64,000 nt of DNA from Sphingobacterium siyangense. Its GTDB lineage: Bacteria; Bacteroidota; Bacteroidia; Sphingobacteriales; Sphingobacteriaceae. The stretch covers positions 145,745 to 209,744 of the forward strand of contig NZ_VLKR01000006.1 of assembly GCF_007830445.1 (NCBI RefSeq), read 5' to 3'. The stretch's first letter is position 1; each line of letters opens with the position of its first letter. The notes under the pieces are model-generated. The model ran no database searches and was not told the origin of the DNA. It was given only the letters and a program-made list of their open reading frames with translations. Positions 28,051 through 36,912 of the stretch are shown in pieces. A program made the translations under genes and the position numbers.

Positions 28051-29061
28051 TTATTTCAGGCTAGATTTTTGAAAAATAAGCTGGGAATCAAGGTAAACCG
28101 AATTAGCAAACTTAGTATTTTCGGGGTCTTCCATCTTATCCAATAGGTATTTTGTTACTAATTGCCCCATTTCATAGGCTGGTTGTTTCACTACGCTCAG
28201 CGCCGGGTCAATCAGATCGGCAATATCCAAACAAGAAAAACAAATGATTTTAAGATCTTCCGGAATACGAATTTCGAGCTGTTTGGCCACCCGTATACTC
28301 GAAATAGCAAGACGTTCTACCGAGGCAAATATGGCATCGGGTTTCTCCTGTTCGATCAGGTCGGCAATATCTTTCATATTCTGATCGGCATCATTCACCG
28401 TATCCAAAATAAGCTCCGGTCTAATCGGGATCCCCACTTCCTGCAAGGCCTTTTCGTAACCATCTTTACGCACCTTTCCGATGGAAACATTCGGATTGAT
28501 TGCAAGATAAGCGATCCGCTTACAGGCATTATCGATCAGGTGTTTGGTTGCCAGGTAAGCCGAATCGAAGTCATTACCCGTAATATACCCCCCCTTCCAA
28601 TCGTCGTATGCACGGTCAAAAAACATGACCGGAATACCGCGCTCTGCCAAAAGTTGTAAATGCGAATGGTCTTTACCCTCACCCGAAGCCGAAATGATAA
28701 CGCCATCCACTCGTCCATTGGCCAGTGAACGTACGATTGAGGCTTCATTTTGCACCTGATGATCCGTCACATAAATTAAGGTATGATAACCCTTGGAGCG
28801 CGCCACAGCCTCAATTCCTTTGATGGCTTGCGAGAAAAACTTATTGCCAAATTCGGGAATAATAATCGCAATGGTCAGACTTTTATTTGCCTTTAGACTA
28901 CTCGCATAAACATTTGGCGAAAAACCGATTTCTTCGGCCATAGCCAAAATCCGAGCTTTTGTCGCTGGATTAATGTCCACGTTATCCCGAAATGCACGGG
29001 AAACGGTCGATTTTGACAAGCCGAGTTTTTTGGCCAGATCTACTATTGTTAATTGCGACAT
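28051..29061 (-). CDS. LacI/GalR-family transcriptional regulator of the maltose locus
   Basis: A 336-residue repressor-type regulator. The start at 29061 (MSQLTIVDLAKKLGLSKSTV) is chosen because the LacI helix-turn-helix begins there; the longer frame upstream adds 25 unrelated residues. The HTH and hinge (STVSRAFRDNVDINPATKAR) are followed by a periplasmic-binding-like effector domain (~60-336: SLTIAIIIPEFGNKFFSQAIKG, VDGVIISASGEG). The adjacent operon carries two palindromes of LacI type, so the gene most likely controls it, with maltose or a derivative as effector. In Bacteroides the starch genes use the activator SusR instead, so this is a different wiring. Confidence 0.9.
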   Translation of the reverse strand: MSQLTIVDLAKKLGLSKSTVSRAFRDNVDINPATKARILAMAEEIGFSPNVYASSLKANKSLTIAIIIPEFGNKFFSQAIKGIEAVARSKGYHTLIYVTDHQVQNEASIVRSLANGRVDGVIISASGEGKDHSHLQLLAERGIPVMFFDRAYDDWKGGYITGNDFDSAYLATKHLIDNACKRIAYLAINPNVSIGKVRKDGYEKALQEVGIPIRPELILDTVNDADQNMKDIADLIEQEKPDAIFASVERLAISSIRVAKQLEIRIPEDLKIICFSCLDIADLIDPALSVVKQPAYEMGQLVTKYLLDKMEDPENTKFANSVYLDSQLIFQKSSLK

Positions 29062-29199
29062 ATCTAGATTCCCTTTGCTGTTCGAATGTAATAATTGTTG
29101 GATACAAATAAAGCAATTATCTGTCCAGAATAGCAAATTTTCTTTTCAAGTTCTTCTCGACTCATACCATATTCGACCGTATCCAAGAGCTTTGCTTTT

Positions 29200-29595
29200 T
29201 TAGTTATCATGGTCATAAAATTCAATCAACTCAAAAATCTCCGGAATCTCTAAACTACGTGTCATTCCGGTAATATTTATTTTATATTTGTCGATATAAT
29301 GCTGTGCGATCTGGGTTTTGGGTCGTAAGGAGTCGTCTATTTTAGCTGCCCCTACATTTTCTACTGATGCGATTAATAACCTCACATGGATTCGCATCTC
29401 CTTTGAAATTCTTTCAAATGAAATCAAGCCCAATATATCGTCTTTCCCTTTAATCGTCAATTTGAATATTTCAAAAGTAGCTTCTTCATCCCAATTGAAG
29501 AAATACCTACCTGCGGGTAAGTTTTTGAAATCACTTGTCACAACAGGAGCAATTTCGATTAAATAGGACTGATTCGTAGCAACTTCGAATGCCAA
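29200..29595 (-). CDS. hypothetical protein, possible shortened GNAT-like protein
   Basis: A 131-residue protein with no signal or membrane segment, read from TTG at 29595; an in-frame stop lies about 24 bases upstream, so no longer start exists. The pattern (SDFKNLPAGRYFFNW, GKDDILGLISFERI, then SLRPKTQIAQHYIDKYKI) recalls a family of small acetyltransferase-fold proteins common in Bacteroidota. By memory, those have some 30 more residues between ASVENVG and SLRPKTQ, where an acetyl-CoA-binding helix would sit. This copy may therefore be internally deleted. Function unknown; a weak start and missing centre suggest decay. Confidence 0.5.
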   Translation of the reverse strand: MAFEVATNQSYLIEIAPVVTSDFKNLPAGRYFFNWDEEATFEIFKLTIKGKDDILGLISFERISKEMRIHVRLLIASVENVGAAKIDDSLRPKTQIAQHYIDKYKINITGMTRSLEIPEIFELIEFYDHDN

Positions 29596-29648
29596 TTTCG
29601 GCCTGTCAAAAAATTAGTTTTACTTGATACCTTTTTCGGGCTTAGTTA

Positions 29649-29714
29649 TAACTTTGTTCGATGCTTGTTCGGTGCTTCTTCGGTACTTGCTCGGTGCTTG
29701 TTCGGTACTTCTTC
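29649..29714. repeat. six imperfect 11-bp tandem repeats
   Basis: Consecutive 11-mers: taactttgttc, gatgcttgttc, ggtgcttcttc, ggtacttgctc, ggtgcttgttc, ggtacttcttc. The last four share GGTrCTTsyTC. The period is not a multiple of three, so the repeat is not a coding repeat. Confidence 0.8.
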
Positions 29715-29904
29715 GGTTGTTAGCGAATAAATACCGACTAAACTCCGAGTAAGATCCGTTTATAAAACGAGTAAATAGCGAAGGTGACCATAAGAAAATA
29801 GGAGTTCAAACTTGTCAAGTAGGCAATTCGATTTATATCACTAGTTATTGTCGAAAATAAGATTCTTCGGCACTAAATTGTTGTGGATTTATTGATCAAT
29901 AAAC

Positions 29905-29941
29905 ATACAGACCTGACAAAAAAATCTTGTCAGGTCTGTAT
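29905..29941 (-). terminator. hairpin closing the fucose/uronate operon
   Basis: ATACAGACCTGACAA (29905-29919) and TTGTCAGGTCTGTAT (29927-29941) form a perfect 15-bp stem with a 7-nt loop, 19 bases past the stop of the Gfo/Idh/MocA gene. The T-run lies in the loop rather than after the stem, so its strength as an intrinsic terminator is less certain. Confidence 0.65.
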
Positions 29942-29960
29942 CGAAAACTTGTCTTAAAGA

Positions 29961-31244
29961 CTAGAACTTTCTAAAATCCCATTCCCCGCGATAAGGGCGA
30001 CTGCGCATGAGATTAGCATAGTCATTGTCGAACTGTTCTTTTTGTGGATTCCATTTTAAATCCTTTTGAAGTTCATACGCAATATTGATGGCATTGCACA
30101 CTGAGCTCGTCCGGTGACCTATTTCAACATCACAGATAGGCTTACTTCTTTTTTTGATCGCATCAACCCAGTCCTGATAGTGATTATCACTATAATACAA
30201 ACGACGATCAGAAGAAGTCAGTTTAAGATTCGCCAGATTTTCTGGATTCGAGCGGATAAATTCGCGGCTTACTTCAATCTTACCTTTTTCACCAATAAAT
30301 TGGATCGCATTATGTACTCCCCACTGCACATGGTTTACCCGAACGCCATTAGCATAGCTAAACGAGAGCCCGCTATTGCTGTTGGCCTCCTTGGGTGGAT
30401 TAAACTGAACAGGGCCCGATTCATCCATGCCCAAGGCCCATTGTACGATGTCAAACATATGTGCACCCCAATCGGTGATGTAACCGCCACCAAAATCACG
30501 GTAACCGCGCCACCAGGCCCATTTATCATCTTCCAAAGGTGGGCTTAATATCGGATTATAACCCCGATATGGTGAAGGTCCTACCCACATATCCCAATCG
30601 AGATAATCGGGGGCTGGCATAGAGGGAAGGTCACATTGTTTGACCGGTTCGCCCACAGAAACATTGATTTCCTTGATTTTGCCGATATAGCCATTGAGAA
30701 CCAGTTCTGCTGCCTGTCTAAAATTATAGGAAGAACGCTGCATGCTGCCCGTCTGAAATACACGTTTATATTTTCGGGTTGCATCGACCATGGCACGACC
30801 TTCGGCAATGGTCAATGCAAGGGGTTTCTCACAATAAATATCTTTGCCAGCTTTAGCGGCATCAACTGCAATCTGCGCATGCCAATGATCGGGTGTAGCA
30901 ATGACAACAGCATCAATATCTTTCCGATCCAATAGTTCCCGATAATGATGATAGGCCTTGATCTCGGTCTGTGCTTTTGACAATTCCGTTTGTTTTTTCG
31001 TTGTCGCAGCAATAAATGCGGCCAACTTATTACGGTCTACATCGCAGGCAGCCAGACTTGCGATTTCCTTGCAGCGATTGAGGCCATTCATCAAGGTATA
31101 GGATTGTTTTCCGACACCAATAAACCCAAGATTGATTCGATCACTTGGGGCAAGAAATCCATTGCCTCCCAACACAACGCGCGGAACAATTGTAAAAGCC
31201 AAAGTGGACACAATTCCCTTGGCTATAAATTCTCTTCTTTTCAT
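29961..31244 (-). CDS. Tat-exported Gfo/Idh/MocA-family oxidoreductase
   Basis: A 427-residue NAD(P)-dependent sugar-active protein. The N-terminus has a twin-arginine motif (MKRREFIAKG) and hydrophobic stretch, so it is folded with its cofactor before export to the periplasm. The Rossmann motif is LGFIGVGKQ (~39-46), and Lys140 in CEKPLAL is the conserved catalytic lysine. GGYITDWGAHMFDIVQWALG is typical of the C-terminal domain. It is the last gene of the locus. Exported members of this family oxidise sugars or, in a few families such as GH109, cleave glycosides through an NAD-dependent mechanism; which applies here cannot be told. Confidence 0.85.
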   Translation of the reverse strand: MKRREFIAKGIVSTLAFTIVPRVVLGGNGFLAPSDRINLGFIGVGKQSYTLMNGLNRCKEIASLAACDVDRNKLAAFIAATTKKQTELSKAQTEIKAYHHYRELLDRKDIDAVVIATPDHWHAQIAVDAAKAGKDIYCEKPLALTIAEGRAMVDATRKYKRVFQTGSMQRSSYNFRQAAELVLNGYIGKIKEINVSVGEPVKQCDLPSMPAPDYLDWDMWVGPSPYRGYNPILSPPLEDDKWAWWRGYRDFGGGYITDWGAHMFDIVQWALGMDESGPVQFNPPKEANSNSGLSFSYANGVRVNHVQWGVHNAIQFIGEKGKIEVSREFIRSNPENLANLKLTSSDRRLYYSDNHYQDWVDAIKKRSKPICDVEIGHRTSSVCNAINIAYELQKDLKWNPQKEQFDNDYANLMRSRPYRGEWDFRKF

Positions 31245-31352
31245 TCTTTATGGATAGTTTATTTTTCTGCTTGCCTTATACGTATTTATCCGTTTCTTGG
31301 CGGCAAAATGGTTTATGTATGGATGATTTGTTCAGGTTTTCTTAAAGATAGT

Positions 31353-33194
31353 TTATTCTTGTATAGGAACCAAAGTAATCGAAGCAATCTCTGGCAAAGT
31401 ATCGCCTTCGATGGCTGTAGCCTGCAAAATCACCTTGGTACTGGGCTCACCAATTACTTGCTGGGATACCTCAATGATCCCCATAGCCACTTCCTTAAAT
31501 TTAGCTTCTTTTTCAGCTACGAATGTCCACTGGATCTGCTGCCCGAGTATCGAGAGTACAATTTTTCCGTGCTGCTTGCTATTCGCCAGATAATTGACGA
31601 GCACACGATACTTCCCTGGTTTTTGAATTTTGATATCCCAAAAAACTTTATCCGCAAGGTCTTTCCATTGACCAATGGCGTTCGGGCGGTTTGGATCATG
31701 GGTATGTGCACCAATAATTTTTAATCCCTTTCCTTCCTGTAATTTTGCATTATTTGCGTTCATCACGATACGTCCATCTGCCTGTGTTTGGGTCAGGCTT
31801 TCCTCAACAATTGGCTTTCCCTGGATTTCGACCACAATAACCTTCGGTCCTTTCTTATTGTCGAAGATATCGACAGGAATTGCTGGTCTTCCGTTTTCTA
31901 AAGTGGATTTTAAGTTCATTTTAGGTGAAGCTAGGGCGTAGACAGCCGTCACTTTATTTTTGATGGGCAGATTTATTTTTCCATCGGCCGGACGATCAAA
32001 AACATGCAGATACAGCTTCCCATTTTTTTGGGTACAATACCCCCAATCCAAGGCTTGGAAAGGACTCGCGGTGGTACCGTAAATAGATTCGCCATTGACC
32101 TTCATCCATTCCCCGATTTGCTCCATAATCCGCACCGCAGGTTCAGGAATGGCTCCGTCACCATCGGGTCCGACATTTAACAGGAAATTTCCCCCTTTAC
32201 TCACCGTTTCCACAAATAATTGCATGATCTTGGGAAAGCTTTTCCAATTTTGGTCATGGGCGCTATACCCATAACTTTCATTCATGGTATGGCTTACCTC
32301 CCAGTACATACCCGGCAAACCTGTTGGTGGAATATATTTTTCGGGAGTTCCGATATCACCGTTCTTATTTTCGAGTCCGTTCCAAAATCGATTATTGATA
32401 ATAATATTAGGCTGCCATTTGATCAGGTCTGTCAAAATATGCTTTGTCCCCCAGGCTTCCCCCTCATGCTGTTTACTGCTGAAATCGGGCCACAGCACGT
32501 CCAGCCGTCCATAGTTTTGTGCAAGTTCCTTGATTTGCCCATAGAGATAGGCTTTGTAACGTTCATGATCTGGCTGATGCTTATTCACATTCGGGTTCAG
32601 CTGAAAAGCTTCATAAGAATCGGGATGCTGCCAATCCAAGAGCGAATAATAAGCTCCTACTTTCATTCCCTCCTGACGGAAAGCATCCATAATTTCGCGG
32701 TAAAGATCTCTTCCTTTCGGCGATAAATTTGCCGTACCCGTAACATCATTTTTCAAAGCATAAGGTTGCTGGCTATTGAACAGGCTAAAGCCTTCGTGGT
32801 GTCGGGAGGTCAGTACCATATACTTCATTCCCGTTTTTTTCGCAAGGCGTGCCCAGGACTTTGGGTCAAAAGAACCTAAAGTAAATTTTGGTTTCAGTAC
32901 TTCGGCATACTGCTTACTGGGAATTTTCCCCCAGGTTTGTATCCATTCGGCATAATGTTGTGGATATTGTTTCCCTTCAAAAGAACCACCTGCAGCACTG
33001 TACAATCCCCAATGGATAAACAGTCCAAAACGGGCCTCTTTAAACCATTCCATACGTTTATCTTGCGTCTCCTGCCAACCTGCAACACCTTCATACGGTG
33101 GCGATTTGGTCTGTGAAATAGCAACATCGGTCATACACAGCAACATTCCCACAGCTGCTGCACACTTCCATTTAAAAAAATTGATTTTCATCAT
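31353..33194 (-). CDS. GH29 alpha-L-fucosidase
   Basis: A 613-residue exported glycosidase. A signal peptide (~1-28, ending VAISQ) leads to a GH29 barrel: RFGLFIHWGLYS (55-66), LTSRHHEGFSLF (128-139), the nucleophile region LDVLWPDFS with Asp237, and MYWEVSHTMNESYGY (~297-310). The Trp-Pro-Asp context differs from the more usual WFD, but the aspartate is kept. C-terminal beta-domains run from ~380. It removes alpha-linked L-fucose, probably in the periplasm. It is co-transcribed with the GH88-GH29 fusion, so the operon holds two distinct GH29 modules, perhaps for two linkages. Confidence 0.9.
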   Translation of the reverse strand: MMKINFFKWKCAAAVGMLLCMTDVAISQTKSPPYEGVAGWQETQDKRMEWFKEARFGLFIHWGLYSAAGGSFEGKQYPQHYAEWIQTWGKIPSKQYAEVLKPKFTLGSFDPKSWARLAKKTGMKYMVLTSRHHEGFSLFNSQQPYALKNDVTGTANLSPKGRDLYREIMDAFRQEGMKVGAYYSLLDWQHPDSYEAFQLNPNVNKHQPDHERYKAYLYGQIKELAQNYGRLDVLWPDFSSKQHEGEAWGTKHILTDLIKWQPNIIINNRFWNGLENKNGDIGTPEKYIPPTGLPGMYWEVSHTMNESYGYSAHDQNWKSFPKIMQLFVETVSKGGNFLLNVGPDGDGAIPEPAVRIMEQIGEWMKVNGESIYGTTASPFQALDWGYCTQKNGKLYLHVFDRPADGKINLPIKNKVTAVYALASPKMNLKSTLENGRPAIPVDIFDNKKGPKVIVVEIQGKPIVEESLTQTQADGRIVMNANNAKLQEGKGLKIIGAHTHDPNRPNAIGQWKDLADKVFWDIKIQKPGKYRVLVNYLANSKQHGKIVLSILGQQIQWTFVAEKEAKFKEVAMGIIEVSQQVIGEPSTKVILQATAIEGDTLPEIASITLVPIQE

Positions 33195-33247
33195 GATATA
33201 GATTTATACATAAAAGTTCATTTATTCGGATTGCAAGCTATCGCCGA

Positions 33248-34213
33248 TCAGAAACCCAACGCTTTAATTTCATCCTGAATAACAGCATATGCTTTGCTTG
33301 CATCTTCTACTGGAATTCCCTTGGATAGTCCAGGTCGTTTATGACCTGTATAGGTGAGCCATGCGTCTTTCATCATCGTCTGCCTTTTCAAAACAAGCGT
33401 ATATAACTGGCGAAGTTTTGGTTGACTGCGCAAATTGTCATCCCATGCGCTTTCAATCGGGAAATCAGGCATCAGGTGCTGTACTATTTCCTTAGCCATT
33501 AGCCAATGCCCCAACTCTCCGGGGTGCACCCCATCTGCGGCCAGTTTAAACTGAGCGTCTTTCTCGATCTTAGCTTCCAAGTAACGACGCATGGGAAAAT
33601 GCAGGTCTATGATTTCCCAGGACTGCATCTTGGCATAGCCGATAAGCCATTCGGCATAACGATCCAATACTTTATTGTAGCCATTGAGCCGAAGCTGCGG
33701 ATCATCATGCACTGGAGGTGTCATCCATACGATGCGTTTGACGCCCTGATCGACCAAACGTTTGTGCAAACGGATAATTCCATTTTTATAGGCTTCAAAA
33801 CGGATAGCATCAAAAGGGAGATAAATGCCGTCATTCATACCGTAACAAACAAAAACAACCTCAGGTTTTATTTTATCAAGCACATTGTCCAGTCGATCAA
33901 ATAGACAGGGGCGTGGAAATTTTCCATCGGCATGATTCGGTTCACTGAGTCCAGAAACGGTCTCACTTGGTAAGCCCGAATTAATAAACTGAGGTTTCCT
34001 TTTCGGGTGACTGCTCAGGAATAGACTTTCTGTCATAGCGACATATTGCCCCGCGTAAGTAATGCTATTGCCTAAAAAAAGTACTTTTTGTCCATCGTCC
34101 CAGCGAAAATTATCCGTTTTTTTTTGTCCAACCGCTTGCACATACCATATACTAAAGCAGAGCAATAATGGCAAAAAGCGTATTTTTTTTGTTTTTAATA
34201 ATAGATTCAACAT
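33248..34213 (-). CDS. exported SGNH-family esterase
   Basis: A 321-residue SGNH hydrolase with a signal peptide (to ~AVGQ30). Catalytic blocks are clear: block I LFLGNSIT with Ser50 (Asn replaces the usual Asp of GDS), block III YGMND with Asn127, and block V ADGVHP with Asp227 and His230. Such enzymes in polysaccharide loci usually remove acetyl groups from sugars, so the target glycan is probably O-acetylated. It sits between the fusion enzyme (29-bp gap) and the GH29 gene (53-bp gap). The exact ester is not known. Confidence 0.85.
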   Translation of the reverse strand: MLNLLLKTKKIRFLPLLLCFSIWYVQAVGQKKTDNFRWDDGQKVLFLGNSITYAGQYVAMTESLFLSSHPKRKPQFINSGLPSETVSGLSEPNHADGKFPRPCLFDRLDNVLDKIKPEVVFVCYGMNDGIYLPFDAIRFEAYKNGIIRLHKRLVDQGVKRIVWMTPPVHDDPQLRLNGYNKVLDRYAEWLIGYAKMQSWEIIDLHFPMRRYLEAKIEKDAQFKLAADGVHPGELGHWLMAKEIVQHLMPDFPIESAWDDNLRSQPKLRQLYTLVLKRQTMMKDAWLTYTGHKRPGLSKGIPVEDASKAYAVIQDEIKALGF

Positions 34214-34242
34214 CGTTATAATTGATAAAGCTAATAGCGGGA

Positions 34243-36897
34243 TTAGCTTAGTTTTATTTTTAGCGCATAGCCCAAGCTGCTGTTTTGTATCTTCTTGGGT
34301 AATTTCAATTGCAATCCATGGTTATCCTGCTGGAAATCGATCCGACCAAACCCTAGAATTTCCACTGATTTCACTTTAGCCATATTTTGGTTCAGGGACT
34401 GTACGTTGACGATTCCATCTTTGGGTACTACAAGAGCCATCGCATATACAAAATCATTCTTCTGTGTAAACCAAAAATCCAAGGCTGTAAAAGATACTTT
34501 AAATCCTTCCCTTTCCCGTTGCTCGGTATCTGTTATCCGAACTGTTGTTGGTCCCTCATGCGAAATGGTCCAAGGCGATGTCCCATAAACCGCTTCGGCA
34601 TTGCGCCGCAACCATTTCCCTAAGATAGCAAGATTTTTCTTTACCGGTGTGGCTACATTTCCTTGTGCATCTGGACCAATATTAAGCATATAATTTCCTC
34701 CTTTACTGACAATTTCAAGGAGCCAATACCTTAATTCATCCACATTTTTCCAATCGTGGTCATAAGATTTATAGCCCCAGGAATGGTTGAATGTTCCAAT
34801 GGCTTCCCAAGGTCTGGTAAAACGCTCAGAAGAGTCAGGAATCCGATTATCCCCAGGAATGGCATAATCGCCCATACCATTGCCAATTCGCTCGGAGACA
34901 ATAACACGTGGATTACAATCATACACAGTTTTATAGAACCGAAAGCTCTGTTCTGCAGTCATCAATCCCGGCATATCAAACCAGATATATTTCAACTGTT
35001 TAAACCGCGTCAAAATTTCCTTTACCTGAGGAATTGCTTTTTCGTTGAGATACGAAGCGAAAGAATTTTCGCTGGGATCCCAAAGATTGACACCGAAAGC
35101 ATCGGTTTTGGCATGAACAAGATCATGCTGTGCCTTTGTTACCGCATATTGCCCGTCGCTACCATCCCGCCAGTCGATATTCTGTGAATAATAGATACCA
35201 AAATCGAGTTTATGCCGAAGACAAGCATCATAAAGTTCCTGAATGATGTCGCGTTTAAAGGGCGTAGCCTGTTTGCTATTGAATGAACTAACCGTTGAAC
35301 CATATAGGGCAAATCCGTCGTGATGTTTACTCGTCACAACAAGATACTTCATCCCTGCACCCTTGGCCATTTTAACAATTTTATCGGCATCAAAAGATTG
35401 CGGGGAGAATTGATCCGCCAATTTTGCATAAGTAGACCGAGGAATTTTTGCAACCAGTTGAATCCATTCAGCAACACTCGGGCTACCCAAATCTTCCATT
35501 TTTTGCCCATTCCATATACCTGCCGGAATAGCATACAGCCCCCAATGGATAAATAGACCAAATTTCTGCTGCTGAAAATCTTTTAATGCCTTTGCCTTCT
35601 GTCTATTCATCTCCCCCCATTCGTTCATCAATTGTGTAAGCTGATGGTTTCGCTTGTTCCAGCGCATTAATGCTTCTAGATAATAATAATCTGCGTACAC
35701 TAGCGGGACGTCAATCTCCCCTTTATGCGGAATACTGCCTACACTATGTTTCAGCACAAACAAACCGTTTGCTCCAACCGCACTGGAGTACTGCGGTGAA
35801 CCCAATGAGCGCAAGATCGCTTCGGCGACATCCAAATATTCCTGTTGTTGTCCAGTTCCCATGTAGTCAACCAGTTCCAGCAATGCCGAAGCAGTAACCG
35901 CTGCTGCCGACGCATCCCGTGGAATAGGCTCAAAATCTGCTTTGCGATAATTCCAGTTTGGGACAAATCCAGCTTGATTTACATCGAAGTCCCATTGTGG
36001 CACCTTATCTTGAGGCAGGCGCGGATGCTTTATATAAAACTCAGCCATTTTTAGCGCAGCCTGTAAAAACTTAGGGTCCTTCGTTTCACGGTACATCACG
36101 ACAAACCCATACAATCCCCAGGCTTGCCCTCTAGCCCAAGCTGAATTGTCCGAAAAACCCTGTGCTGTTTCCCGGCTCAATACAGCACCGGTATTGGGGT
36201 CATAGGTAACCACATGATAAGAACTGTAATCTGCGCGATATTGATTTTTCAGCGTCGTTTCGGCGTGTCGAATAGCGGCATTACGATAAACAGAATCCCC
36301 GGATAATTTGGAAGCTAAAAAAAGAAGTTCCAAATTCATCATGTTGTCGATAATGACAGGGAATTCATACCTATGTTTACCATCCCAAGAGGAAAAGGTA
36401 TCCCAAGACTTAATTGCACCAACCTTCGGATTGAAACGTGTCAATAGCGATTTGGCGCTCTGGATTAAAATTGATTTGAATGTAGTATCACCAGTTAACC
36501 GATAGGCATTTCCATAACTACAGTTCATCACGAAACCAATATCATGGTGCTGCGTATTATATTGATTTTGGCGTAATGAATTCGTCCATTTTAGTGCAGC
36601 GTCCCGCCATTGATCCTTGCCGGTATACTCAAAAACATACCAAAGGCAGCCTGGCCAAAAACCACCCGTCCAGTCCCGGATATCAGTAAAAGTTGTTTTC
36701 CCCTTGGGATCTGCCGATCGTGGATACTTACGCAGATCGCTATGATCTTTATACAACAAAGCGTACTGTCGCTGAGCCAAATCAAATCCTTTTTTTACCA
36801 TATCGCTTGTATCCGCACGTAGAAAAAAAGGATGAAAAAGGCTCAAAAAATAAATAAAGTATAGGCTATATCTAAAAAAAATCATGTTTAGGTTCAT
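34243..36897 (-). CDS. GH88-GH29 fusion: unsaturated glucuronyl hydrolase plus alpha-L-fucosidase
   Basis: An 884-residue bifunctional enzyme. After a signal/hydrophobic start (~1-28), residues ~30-415 form a GH88 alpha/alpha barrel: DWTGGFWPGCLWYVFE (75-90), QHHDIGFVMNCSYGNAYRLTG with Asp119, IIDNMMNLELLF with Asp184, DNSAWARGQAWGLYGF (250-265) and RDASAAAVTASALLEL. Asp119 and Asp184 correspond to the two aspartates essential in unsaturated glucuronyl hydrolases. Residues ~440-884 are a complete GH29: KFGLFIHWGLYAIP (445-458), SKHHDGFALY, and YIWFDMPG with nucleophile Asp641. The linker is short (~415-440) with no internal start, so both modules are one protein. It would remove a 4,5-unsaturated uronic acid and an adjacent fucose. 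Confidence 0.88.
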   Translation of the reverse strand: MNLNMIFFRYSLYFIYFLSLFHPFFLRADTSDMVKKGFDLAQRQYALLYKDHSDLRKYPRSADPKGKTTFTDIRDWTGGFWPGCLWYVFEYTGKDQWRDAALKWTNSLRQNQYNTQHHDIGFVMNCSYGNAYRLTGDTTFKSILIQSAKSLLTRFNPKVGAIKSWDTFSSWDGKHRYEFPVIIDNMMNLELLFLASKLSGDSVYRNAAIRHAETTLKNQYRADYSSYHVVTYDPNTGAVLSRETAQGFSDNSAWARGQAWGLYGFVVMYRETKDPKFLQAALKMAEFYIKHPRLPQDKVPQWDFDVNQAGFVPNWNYRKADFEPIPRDASAAAVTASALLELVDYMGTGQQQEYLDVAEAILRSLGSPQYSSAVGANGLFVLKHSVGSIPHKGEIDVPLVYADYYYLEALMRWNKRNHQLTQLMNEWGEMNRQKAKALKDFQQQKFGLFIHWGLYAIPAGIWNGQKMEDLGSPSVAEWIQLVAKIPRSTYAKLADQFSPQSFDADKIVKMAKGAGMKYLVVTSKHHDGFALYGSTVSSFNSKQATPFKRDIIQELYDACLRHKLDFGIYYSQNIDWRDGSDGQYAVTKAQHDLVHAKTDAFGVNLWDPSENSFASYLNEKAIPQVKEILTRFKQLKYIWFDMPGLMTAEQSFRFYKTVYDCNPRVIVSERIGNGMGDYAIPGDNRIPDSSERFTRPWEAIGTFNHSWGYKSYDHDWKNVDELRYWLLEIVSKGGNYMLNIGPDAQGNVATPVKKNLAILGKWLRRNAEAVYGTSPWTISHEGPTTVRITDTEQREREGFKVSFTALDFWFTQKNDFVYAMALVVPKDGIVNVQSLNQNMAKVKSVEILGFGRIDFQQDNHGLQLKLPKKIQNSSLGYALKIKLS

Positions 36898-36912
36898 TTT
36901 ATATCCATAAAA

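Larger units (their letters stand above)
29596..29960. other. 365-bp gap with tandem repeat and terminator
   Basis: This gap separates the maltose region from the fucose/uronate locus. It contains an 11-bp tandem repeat (29649-29714) and a hairpin terminator (29905-29941). The remaining ~190 bases (29715-29904) show no gene and no structure I can name. Confidence 0.6.

Noticed and set aside
29649..29714. CRISPR or coding repeat
   Set aside because: Units are 11 bp, directly adjacent without spacers, and the period is out of frame.
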